From Pseudomonas schmalbachii (GTDB lineage: Bacteria > Pseudomonadota > Gammaproteobacteria > Pseudomonadales > Pseudomonadaceae), in assembly GCF_017589465.1 (NCBI RefSeq), contig NZ_JAELYA010000007.1, forward strand, positions 186,001 to 250,000: DNA of 64,000 nucleotides. Direction: 5' to 3'. Position 1 is the stretch's first letter. Every line of letters starts with the position of its first letter. Below are positions 57,280 to 64,000 of this stretch, piece by piece. A program made the position numbers and the translations under genes. Below the pieces are notes generated by a model that saw only the letters and a list, made by a program, of their open reading frames with translations, did no database searches and was not told the origin of the DNA.

Positions 57280-57365
57280 GGGAGCCAGCTTGCTGGCGAT
57301 CCGTGTTTCCCGGCAGCACTGGCGTGGTCGGTGAATGCGGTGATCGCCAGCAAGCTGGCTCCTAC
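57280..57365. repeat. REP family C element before rmuC
   Basis: GGGAGCCAGCTTGCTGGCGA and its inverse CGCCAGCAAGCTGGCTCCTAC. Second copy of the family seen at 50666-50755; its left foot is degenerate. Confidence 0.8.
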
Positions 57366-57408
57366 AGGATTGTGCCGCGCCTGCGCCCTCTCTTCCCTTG
57401 CAATCCCT

Positions 57409-58884
57409 CTACTCCTCGACCAACTGCTCCGTATCGTCGGCCAGCGCCCGATCCAGCCACTCCGCCGGCAGGCTCTTGCTGGCGCGGGCGCCGAGCAGGC
57501 GCAATTGTTCAACGCGGCTGACCAGGTTGCCGCGCCCGTCGCAGAGCTTGTTGCGCGCCGACGCGTAGGCCTTGTCCAGTTGCTGCAGGCGCGAACCTAT
57601 CTCGTCGAGGTCCTGCACGAACAGGACGAACTTGTCGTACAGCGAGCCGGCGCGCTCGGCGATCTCGCGGGCGTTCTGGCTCTGCCGCTCCTGCCGCCAG
57701 AGGCTGTCGATCACCCGCAGGGTGGCCAGCAGCGTGGTCGGGCTGACGATCACGATATTGCGCTCGAAGGCCTCCTGGAACAGGTTCGGCTCGGCCTGCA
57801 GCGCCGCCGAGAACGCCGCCTCGACCGGCATGAACAACAGCACGAAATCCAGGCTGTGCAGCCCTTCAAGACGCTTGTAGTCCTTGCCGGAAAGCCCCTT
57901 CACATGGCTGCGCAACGACAGCACATGCTGCTTCAGCGCCTGCTGGCGGATCACCTCGTCATCGGCGGCGATGAACTGCTGGTAGGCGGTCAGGCTGACC
58001 TTGGCGTCCACCACCACCTGCTTGTCGCCTGGCAGGCGGATCAGCACGTCCGGCTGGAAGCGCTCGCCCTCGGCGCCCTTCAGGCTGACCTGGGTCTCGT
58101 ATTCGCGGCCCCTCTCCAGCCCGGCATGCTCCAGCACACGCTCCAGCACCAGCTCGCCCCAGTTGCCCTGGGTCTTCTGGCCCTTGAGCGCGCGGGTCAG
58201 GTTGGTCGCTTCCTCGCCCAGGCGCAGGTTGAGCTGCTGCAGGCGCTCCAGTTCCTTGCTCAGCGAGAAGCGCTCGCGCGCCTCCTGCTGATAGCTTTCC
58301 TCGACGCGCTTCTCGAAGGCCTGGATGCGCTCCTTCAGCGGGTCGAGCAACTGGCCGAGGCGCTGCTGGCTGGCCTCGGCGAAACGCTGTTCGCGTTCCT
58401 CGAAGATCTTCCCGGCCAGTTCGGCGAATTGCGCACGCAGTTCATCGCGCGCTGCCTGCAGGTCCGCCAGGCGCTGCTGGTGTCCGTCCTGCTGCTCGCG
58501 CAGCTCCGCCATCAGCGCGGCGCGCTGCGATTCCAGCCGGCGCAGTTCCGCTTCCTTTTCCGTACGCTCGTCGGCCCAGTCGCGCTCGGCCTGTCCCATG
58601 CGTGTGCGTTCGTCACGGCCCAGCTCGACTTCGCGACGCAACGCCGCCGTCTCACCGGACAGCTCGGAATGCCGCCCCGCCAGGCGCTGGAACGCCTCAC
58701 GCTCGGTATCCAGCTGCGCGGTCAGCCCATCCTGCGCCAGTTGTGCGGTAGCCAGCCGCTCGCGACCCAGCGCCAGTTCCTGTTCCTGCGCCGCCACGCG
58801 CCCCTGCAGGCGCCAGGCGAGAACGGCCAGCGGCAGCGCCCCGGCAAGAATTCCGATCAACAGATTGGGCAGATCGACGGGCAT
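57409..58884 (-). CDS. rmuC: DNA recombination protein RmuC
   Basis: 491 aa. An N-terminal membrane anchor (LLIGILAGALPLAVLAW) is followed by a long coiled coil (residues about 30-230) and the RmuC nuclease-like domain (QGNWGELVLERVLEHAGLERGREYETQ; FQPDVLIRLPGDKQVVVDAKVSLTAYQQF; LHSLDFVLLFMPVEAAF). RmuC limits rearrangements at inverted repeats, and its core resembles PD-(D/E)xK nucleases. The start at 58884 (MPVDLPNLLIG) is chosen over 59028, which would add an unlikely extension. Confidence 0.94.
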   Translation of the reverse strand: MPVDLPNLLIGILAGALPLAVLAWRLQGRVAAQEQELALGRERLATAQLAQDGLTAQLDTEREAFQRLAGRHSELSGETAALRREVELGRDERTRMGQAERDWADERTEKEAELRRLESQRAALMAELREQQDGHQQRLADLQAARDELRAQFAELAGKIFEEREQRFAEASQQRLGQLLDPLKERIQAFEKRVEESYQQEARERFSLSKELERLQQLNLRLGEEATNLTRALKGQKTQGNWGELVLERVLEHAGLERGREYETQVSLKGAEGERFQPDVLIRLPGDKQVVVDAKVSLTAYQQFIAADDEVIRQQALKQHVLSLRSHVKGLSGKDYKRLEGLHSLDFVLLFMPVEAAFSAALQAEPNLFQEAFERNIVIVSPTTLLATLRVIDSLWRQERQSQNAREIAERAGSLYDKFVLFVQDLDEIGSRLQQLDKAYASARNKLCDGRGNLVSRVEQLRLLGARASKSLPAEWLDRALADDTEQLVEE

Positions 58885-59041
58885 TCGGCACTCCGTGGCA
58901 GATGGCAAGGACCAGATATTTATCCGCCCAGAAGGACAGGCGGGGCATGGTAGCAGCGGCGGATGCGGCCCGTTGCGCGTTACGTAATGTAAAAAAAGCT
59001 TGCAAAGCAGCAGGAAAATAATTCCCAAGCAAGTGCTTGGG

Positions 59042-59144
59042 ACAATCCACAGAACCTGTGGATAACTTTGTGGAAACTCTGCTTAAAAACAGCCGTACCC
59101 CCCATGGAATGGGGGTGTCCGACAGATTGGCGATTTTTTCACCA
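59042..59144. other. Intergenic element E2 (paired DnaA-box palindrome plus G-C hairpin)
   Basis: ATCCACAG-AAC-CTGTGGAT is a perfect palindrome containing the TTATCCACA-type box. The following 83 bp from TGTGGATAAC match E1 (40165-40247) without gaps. A CCCCCAT-GGA-ATGGGGG hairpin and a terminal ATTTTTT are shared. The remaining 59145-59362 of this 478-bp gap is AT-rich, and I see no other feature in it. Confidence 0.5.
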
Positions 59145-59362
59145 CATAAAAAATTCTTTATTTTTCAAATAGTTAAGAATTACAAGCAGAAAATCAAGCA
59201 GTTGAAGAGGAATGCTGAAAGCCCTTGACAGCAAGCACCGCTACTGTGCACAAGTCCGCGACACCCCGTCGCAGAGCGCTCCGTTTCGGGTCAGTTGCCA
59301 GACTTTTGTAATCGGTCTGTTACCGGAACGACGCATTTCCATCGCTCGAACTGCAATCTGCA

Positions 59363-60121
59363 TCAGGCAGGATAGGGCAAGCGGCCATCGACCAGGAAAG
59401 CCGCACGCCAGAACATCCGCGGCGTATCCGGCACCTGGGCGCGTTTGAACGCGACATATTCCGCGGTGGTTTCGCACAACCAGGCCACCAGGTTGCGCGG
59501 ACGCCGATCACGCAGCGCCGAGGGTACGAACAGGGCCACGTTCACTCCCTGCGCGCGGCGCGCCGAGCGATATTCGAAGGCCTCGACACCGACCTCGCGC
59601 ATGACGCTGCCCAGCTCCTGGGTCATCCGGTAATCCTGCGGGTCGGTCAGTCGGTCCCGGAACTCGTCGAACGGCGCATGCTGCAGGCAAATGCCCCGCT
59701 GCACGCGAAACCGCGCCTCGAACGAGGTGTGTTCGGAGACGATCCGGCCACTGGGCGGCGGGCTGGCCATGCCCTCCCATAGGACGCAGCGGTAGTAGGC
59801 GGATTCCGCCATCGCCGTTTCCAGCTCCAGCGCGGCGTAGAACAGGCTCGGCTCATGACGGCGGCCGAAACGCGAGCCCCAGCGCAGCGGCGGATAGCGG
59901 AACGGCGTCTTCAACAGGTAATGCAAGGCTTCCGCGGTTTCGGGCAGGCGCGGCTTGCTGGTTTCGATCAGTTCCTCCAGCAACGCCTGCTCTTCTAGGG
60001 AGTCCACCAGTTGCAGCGTGGCCACCTGCTCCTGGCTCTCCACCAGGCGCATCAGATTGCCGGCAATCGGCTGGATCGCCCGCGTCCCCGCACAACGCTC
60101 CCAGAGTTCGGCTCCGGTCAT
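59363..60121 (-). CDS. RES-domain toxin of a RES-Xre pair
   Basis: 252 aa. The RES domain spans about residues 75-230, with RWGSRFGRRHEPSLFYAALELETAMAESAYYR containing the conserved Arg, Tyr and Glu, and VFVPSALRD / CETTAEYVAFKR near the end. RES toxins degrade NAD and arrest growth. About 65 extra N-terminal residues precede the domain, longer than many homologues. It follows its partner with the start abutting the partner's stop. Confidence 0.88.
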   Translation of the reverse strand: MTGAELWERCAGTRAIQPIAGNLMRLVESQEQVATLQLVDSLEEQALLEELIETSKPRLPETAEALHYLLKTPFRYPPLRWGSRFGRRHEPSLFYAALELETAMAESAYYRCVLWEGMASPPPSGRIVSEHTSFEARFRVQRGICLQHAPFDEFRDRLTDPQDYRMTQELGSVMREVGVEAFEYRSARRAQGVNVALFVPSALRDRRPRNLVAWLCETTAEYVAFKRAQVPDTPRMFWRAAFLVDGRLPYPA

Positions 60122-60490
60122 TCAGACCTTGCCCCGGATCGCATCGAGGTATTCCGCCACCTGCACCAGCCCCTGCACCTGGGTCATCAGTTGCAGCGGC
60201 ACGCCGCCCAGATGGCGGTTTTCGGTGCGCAGGAAGTGGCGCATGTCTTCCAGGTTGCCGCCGAACAGGGCGTACAGCGCCCGATAGATTCGCACCAGCA
60301 GCAGCGACAGCTCGCCGGTCTTGCTCTGCACGCGCAGGCCGCCGGTCTTCCAGCGGCTGACCGCGCTGCGCTCGACGCCGACGATCGAGGCCAGTTCCTG
60401 CTGGGTCATCGCCAGTTGCTCGCGGGCCGCCAGGACAGCCTTGGCCAGCACCGCATCGGCGCCTGGACGTTCCTGGACAAGAGCACTCAT
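60122..60490 (-). CDS. Xre/MbcA/ParS-type antitoxin
   Basis: 122 aa. A central helix-turn-helix (LAMTQQELASIVGVERSAVSRWKTGG, residues about 30-60) is followed by a C-terminal toxin-binding region typical of MbcA/ParS/Xre antitoxins (LSLLLVRIYRALYALFGGNLEDMRHFLRTENRHLGGVPLQLM). It should neutralise the RES toxin and repress the operon. The ATG at 60490 (MSALVQERPGADAVLAK) is preferred over 60529. Confidence 0.88.
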   Translation of the reverse strand: MSALVQERPGADAVLAKAVLAAREQLAMTQQELASIVGVERSAVSRWKTGGLRVQSKTGELSLLLVRIYRALYALFGGNLEDMRHFLRTENRHLGGVPLQLMTQVQGLVQVAEYLDAIRGKV

Positions 60491-60557
60491 GTCGTACCTC
60501 TCGATGTGTTCTTTCAGCAAAGATAGCACTAAAAGCTGAAATCACACATTGACAGGC

Positions 60558-61799
60558 CTATTCCGCATGAATCTCCACTCGCGCCGGCTGCCGCGTCATC
60601 AGCACTCGCCCATGTCGGATGGAAAGCAACGGCAGGCCCTGGCTGCGGATCATCTCGTAGTCGTTGTCCACCGGCAGGACCAGCATGTTGGCCGGCCGGC
60701 CGACCTCCAGACCGTAGGCGTCGCCGAGACAGAGGGTGCGCGCGCTGTTTTCCGTGACCAGGTCCAGCGCGCTGTTCAGGTTGCGGTAGCCGAGCATGTG
60801 GCAGATGTGCAGGCCGGCCTCCAGCACGCGCAGGATGTTGCCGTTGCCCAGCGGGTACCAGGGATCGACGATGGAGTCCTGGCCGAAGCAGACGTTCAGC
60901 CCCGCCTCCAGCAGCTCGGCCACCCGGGTCACGCCGCGGCGCTTGGGAAAGGTGTCGAAGCGGCCCTGCAGATGGATGCTCTCGGTGGGGCAGGAAACGA
61001 AATTGATCGCCGAGCGCTGCAGCAGGCGGAACAGCTTGGAGCAGTAGGCGTTGTCGTAGGAACCCATGGCCGTCGTGTGGCTGGCCGTGACCCGGTAGCC
61101 CATGCCGCGGCTGCGCGCCTCCTCGGCCAGCACCTCCAGGAAGCGCGAGTGCGGATCGTCGGTTTCGTCGCAATGCACGTCCACCAGGCAACTGCTGCGC
61201 TCGGCCAGGTCCATGAGGAACTTCACCGAGCTGACGCCCTGCTCGCGGGTGTATTCGAAGTGTGGGATGCCGCCGACCACGTCGGCGCCAAGACGGATCG
61301 CCTCCTCCATCAGTTCGCGGCCCCTGGCGAAGGACTCGATCCCTTCCTGCGGGAAGGCGACGATCTGCATGTCCAGCAGATGACGGTTCTCCTCGCGCAG
61401 TTCGAGCATGGTCTTGAGGGCCGCGAGGCTGGGATCGGTCACATCGACGTGCGTGCGCACATGCTGGATGCCGTGCGCCACCAGCATGTCCAGGGCGCGG
61501 CGGGCGCGCTCCCGGGTGTCCTCGGCGGTGATGCTGGACTTGCGCTCGGCCCAGCATTCGATGCCTTCGAACAGCGTGCCGCTCATGTTCCAGCGCGGCT
61601 CACCGGCCGTCAGCACCGCATCCAGATGGATGTGCGGCTCGACGAAGGGCGGCACCACCAGGTTGCCGCCGGCGTCCACGTCGTCCTGCTGCGCTTCGAG
61701 GATGGCGGATTGCGGATCGATGGCAGAGATCAGCGCGCGCTCCAGTACAAGGCTGTGCAGGCCTTCCCGGTCGCGCAGGCGGGCATTGATGACTTTCAT
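60558..61799 (-). CDS. codA: Cytosine deaminase
   Basis: 413 aa amidohydrolase. Metal ligands are expected in VEPHIHLDA near residue 60, DVHCDETDD near residue 208, the ASH near residue 240, and FGQDSIVDPWYPLGNGN near residue 305. It deaminates cytosine to uracil in pyrimidine salvage. The start at 61799 (MKVINARLRDREG) is chosen over 61814. No codB permease is adjacent. It is divergent from the GreAB-type gene. Confidence 0.92.
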   Translation of the reverse strand: MKVINARLRDREGLHSLVLERALISAIDPQSAILEAQQDDVDAGGNLVVPPFVEPHIHLDAVLTAGEPRWNMSGTLFEGIECWAERKSSITAEDTRERARRALDMLVAHGIQHVRTHVDVTDPSLAALKTMLELREENRHLLDMQIVAFPQEGIESFARGRELMEEAIRLGADVVGGIPHFEYTREQGVSSVKFLMDLAERSSCLVDVHCDETDDPHSRFLEVLAEEARSRGMGYRVTASHTTAMGSYDNAYCSKLFRLLQRSAINFVSCPTESIHLQGRFDTFPKRRGVTRVAELLEAGLNVCFGQDSIVDPWYPLGNGNILRVLEAGLHICHMLGYRNLNSALDLVTENSARTLCLGDAYGLEVGRPANMLVLPVDNDYEMIRSQGLPLLSIRHGRVLMTRQPARVEIHAE

Positions 61800-61923
61800 G
61801 AGCCGGAACTCCATGGCTGAAAAGAAGGGCTTTCATAACCATAGGCCAGCCACGCGAAAGGCCCGTCGCATGCCGGCGGCAAAGTCATTACGATTGTCCG
61901 CTCGCCCCCGATGAAGCCACACG

Positions 61924-62406
61924 ATGGACAAGCAACGCGTCTACCGACTGATACTCGACAAGCTCGGCGAAGACCTGGAAATCGCCCTGCGCGCCGCGAA
62001 GACGGCCCACGATGCCGCCACCCACGAGGAAAGCATCGCCGAGAACAAGTACGACACCCTGGGGCTGGAGGCGTCCTACCTGGCTGCCGGGCAGGCGCGC
62101 CGGGTCGAGGAAATCCGCCTGGCCCTGGCGACGCTGCAGAATCTGATCCTGCGCGACTACGACGACCAGCTCGGCATCCAGCCCAGCGCCCTGGTCGAAC
62201 TGGCCACTCGCGACGGCCAGAGCAAATGGGTATTCCTCGGCCCCGACGCTGCCGGCCTGAAGGTTCATCTGGAGGGCGTGGAAATACTCGTCATCACCCC
62301 GCGCTCACCGCTGGGCAGCGGCCTGTTGAGCCTGCACCCCGGCGATGAGCTGGAGGTGGGCTCGGGTAGCGCGCGGCAGCTCTATGAAATCATCGACGCC
62401 CGCTGA
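61924..62406 (+). CDS. GreA/GreB C-terminal domain transcription factor
   Basis: 160 aa. An N-terminal helical coiled coil (residues 1-80) is followed by a GreAB C-terminal domain (VELATRDGQSKWVFLGPDAAGLKVHLEGVEILVITPRSPLGSGLLSLHPGDELEVG). It resembles the Rnk/GreA-like accessory factors that enter the RNA polymerase secondary channel. A role in relieving or modulating pausing is inferred from the family. It is a single gene, convergent with the cyclase gene. Confidence 0.85.
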   Translation: MDKQRVYRLILDKLGEDLEIALRAAKTAHDAATHEESIAENKYDTLGLEASYLAAGQARRVEEIRLALATLQNLILRDYDDQLGIQPSALVELATRDGQSKWVFLGPDAAGLKVHLEGVEILVITPRSPLGSGLLSLHPGDELEVGSGSARQLYEIIDAR

Positions 62407-62415
62407 ATTGCGGCA

Positions 62416-63495
62416 TCAGCGAGCATCGTCCGTCGCGTCGCTCCTGCGGTCGATCACGTCGAACGCCGCGCTGACCCTGTCCCGCCCGCCGCTCTTGGCC
62501 GCGTAGAGCGCACGGTCGGCCTCCTTGAGCCAGGCGCAGGCATCGGTCTGATAGGGGCTGTAGGAGGCGATACCGATACTCAGACTCACCGCCAGCCCGG
62601 GCTCCAGTTCGTACTTGGCGCGGGCGAATGCCTGGCGCAGCCGCTCCATGATGTCCACCGCCATCGCTTCGCTGGTATCCGGCAGGATCACGCAGAACTC
62701 GTCGCCACCGTAGCGCCCCGCGCTGTCGGTCTCGCGCAGCGACACCCGGAGGATCTGGCTCAGCTGCGTGAGAACCAGGTCGCCGATGACATGGCCATAG
62801 CCATCGTTGATGGTCTTGAAATGGTCGATATCGATCAGCGCGATGGTCGCCCGCCGATGCAGGTGCCGGCAGCGGTCGAATTCGCTATCCAGCTGCGCCA
62901 TCCACGACGCGTGGTTCAGCAGCCCGGTGAGACTGTCGGTGCGACTGACCGTCCGCAGCACCTGCTTGTGCTCGTGCAGCTTGGTCGCCAGCCGGTAGCT
63001 CACCCAGCCGACCATCAGCGGGTACAGCACCAGCATCGGCAGACAGGCATAGACCTGCAGCGGCGTCACGTCCTGATTGAAGGCCAGTGGGAATACCAGC
63101 AGGGACAACAGAATCCCCGCGCCCTGCGCCAGCGTCCCCTTCAGGAAGAAGCGCAGACCGCCCGCGGCGATGTTGTTCATGGCCATCATCGCCAGCACGG
63201 TAACGGTCGGCAGCGGATTGAACTGCATGGCCCCCGCCCAGAACCCACCGAACACCGAATCGATCAACAGATTGCGCCGCTCCGCCTGGAACGGCGTCTT
63301 CGACAGACGGGACACCTGGAAGGCCACGTGCGGCCAGACGAAACCGTTGAAAACCAGCAGCGCCCAGACCCAGCTCGGTACCTGCAGCGGGTACATGGCC
63401 GCCAGCACGCAGAAGAACCCCACCCCAAGGCCAACAGCCCGCGGCAGATAGATTCGCCTCGCGAACGACACCCCCTTTCCCGCCCGGATCTCCAT
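62416..63495 (-). CDS. MASE2-GGDEF diguanylate cyclase
   Basis: 359 aa. Residues about 15-165 are a MASE2-type membrane sensor of several helices. The GGDEF domain follows at about 185-345 (RTDSLTGLLNHASW; ALIDIDHFKTINDGYGHVIGD). The active site is intact, RYGGDEFCVILP, and a product-inhibition I-site RETD lies five residues before it. It should make cyclic di-GMP at the inner membrane and be feedback-inhibited. The layout resembles AdrA-like cyclases. No phosphodiesterase is adjacent. Confidence 0.93.
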   Translation of the reverse strand: MEIRAGKGVSFARRIYLPRAVGLGVGFFCVLAAMYPLQVPSWVWALLVFNGFVWPHVAFQVSRLSKTPFQAERRNLLIDSVFGGFWAGAMQFNPLPTVTVLAMMAMNNIAAGGLRFFLKGTLAQGAGILLSLLVFPLAFNQDVTPLQVYACLPMLVLYPLMVGWVSYRLATKLHEHKQVLRTVSRTDSLTGLLNHASWMAQLDSEFDRCRHLHRRATIALIDIDHFKTINDGYGHVIGDLVLTQLSQILRVSLRETDSAGRYGGDEFCVILPDTSEAMAVDIMERLRQAFARAKYELEPGLAVSLSIGIASYSPYQTDACAWLKEADRALYAAKSGGRDRVSAAFDVIDRRSDATDDAR

Positions 63496-63584
63496 GTGTA
63501 CTGCCCCAAGACTTCACATGACCAAGCCAAGGACCTTAGCAGATCGGCGGTGTTACGCCCATGAGCGGCAAATCGCGGGCACGG

Positions 63585-63621
63585 AAAAGCAAAACCCCCC
63601 GATTCCTTGCGGAATCGGGGG
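63585..63621 (-). terminator. Rho-independent terminator of tRNA-Ser
   Basis: CCCCCGATTCC (63596-63606) pairs with GGAATCGGGGG (63611-63621), a perfect 11-bp stem with a 4-nt loop. On the minus strand it is followed by GTTTTGCTTTTCC. Confidence 0.85.
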
Positions 63622-63632
63622 CTTCTATGTAG

Positions 63633-63722
63633 TGGCGGAGAGATAGGGATTTGAACCCTAGGAGCCATTGCTGACTCAACGGATTTCGAATCCGTCCCGT
63701 TCGACCACTCCGGCATCTCTCC
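63633..63722 (-). tRNA. tRNA-Ser (CGA)
   Basis: 90 nt including CCA. The acceptor GGAGAGA pairs with TCTCTCC, the anticodon loop has CGA, a long variable arm is present, and the T-arm is GGTTCAAATCC. It follows purC on the minus strand, as in PAO1. Confidence 0.95.
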
Positions 63723-63816
63723 GTGCGGCGCGCATGATAACAGCTCGAATGCCGAAGGCGAAGCCCTCTTTTGGAATTTTTCGCGTGCTATCAGGCGCTT
63801 GCGTGCATTGACCGGA

Positions 63817-64000
63817 TTACAGCGGTACGCCGATGCGGCGAGCCACTTCTTCGTAGCCTTCGATCACGTCGCCGAGACCCTGGCGGAAGCGGTCCTTGTC
63901 CAGCTTCTTGCGGGTTTCCTTGTCCCACAGGCGGCAGCCGTCCGGGCTGAATTCGTCGCCGAGGACGATCTGGCCGTGGAACACGCCGAATTCCAGCTTG
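63817..64000 (-). CDS. purC: PurC (SAICAR synthase), C-terminal part (cut by window edge)
   Basis: The last 61 residues are visible ([20 protein letters not shown], then [20 protein letters not shown]...RIGVPL). The [13 protein letters not shown] segment is the PurC signature. PurC joins CAIR and aspartate in purine synthesis. The stop is TAA at 63817-63819, and the tRNA-Ser gene follows 94 bp later. Confidence 0.93.
   Translation of the reverse strand, partial: KLEFGVFHGQIVLGDEFSPDGCRLWDKETRKKLDKDRFRQGLGDVIEGYEEVARRIGVPL

Overview
The window is high-GC chromosomal DNA from a Pseudomonas close to the P. aeruginosa group. Several blocks keep the P. aeruginosa gene order: azoR / small secreted protein / LysR / hydrolase / ppiA / ABC exporter; plpD; prc; FKBP - tRNA-Asp - tRNA-Val - rdgC - capB - MFS/acyltransferase - TonB receptor; and tRNA-Ser next to purC. 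Other blocks are accessory or rearranged. Species assignment is inference from recalled synteny and protein similarity.

Layout. 1-3.8 kb: start of a molybdopterin oxidoreductase (cut by the window edge), a small lipoprotein, a candidate sRNA, argF with an ArgR-type promoter, and an orphan ABC ATPase. 3.8-11.4 kb: a PhzF-like protein, YbaK, a glycerol locus (glpK, a ThiS/Mut7-C-like gene, glpR, glpD) lacking glpF and glpM, and an XRE-PAS-PAS regulator. 11.7-19.5 kb: a carnitine catabolic cluster (cntB, aldehyde dehydrogenase, cntA, BCCT carrier, dmlA, divergent dmlR). It should import carnitine, split it into trimethylamine and malic semialdehyde, and feed malate/pyruvate metabolism. 19.6-26.9 kb: the azoR-to-ABC-exporter block plus a DUF2790 protein and a GNAT-like protein. 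26.9-28.1 kb: an IS110-family element. 28.1-41.2 kb: regulators, an EamA exporter, rfaD, a SelW-like protein, plpD, a quinone reductase, prc, small regulatory or unknown genes and an FKBP lipoprotein. 41.4-50.5 kb: tRNA-Asp and tRNA-Val, rdgC, a guanidine-II riboswitch with sugE, capB, an MFS-acyltransferase fusion, a TonB receptor, azlCD, an AraC regulator and a GNAT. 50.9-64 kb: an SSS-type hybrid kinase, a YdcZ-like protein with a LysR, an MgtC/DUF4010 protein, rmuC, a RES-Xre toxin-antitoxin pair, codA, a GreAB-type factor, a MASE2-GGDEF cyclase, tRNA-Ser and the end of purC.

The most notable result is the IS110 element. Its 5' noncoding end has the architecture of a bridge RNA. In 5'-3' order on the minus strand there is a 10-nt segment identical to the left target plus core CT, a GTAG that pairs with the core and right target, an 8-nt match to the transposon right end plus core, and ACAAG that pairs with the core and left end. 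The element sits exactly between the GTAG foot and the stem of a REP-type palindrome. The intergenic DNA is full of such palindromes. At least six sequence families share the GTAG foot expected of REP/REPIN elements. Two other unexplained noncoding signals are a pair of colinear 83-bp intergenic elements starting at a DnaA-box-like palindrome, and a shared GTTWAC-N12-GTTAAC site in the carnitine cluster.
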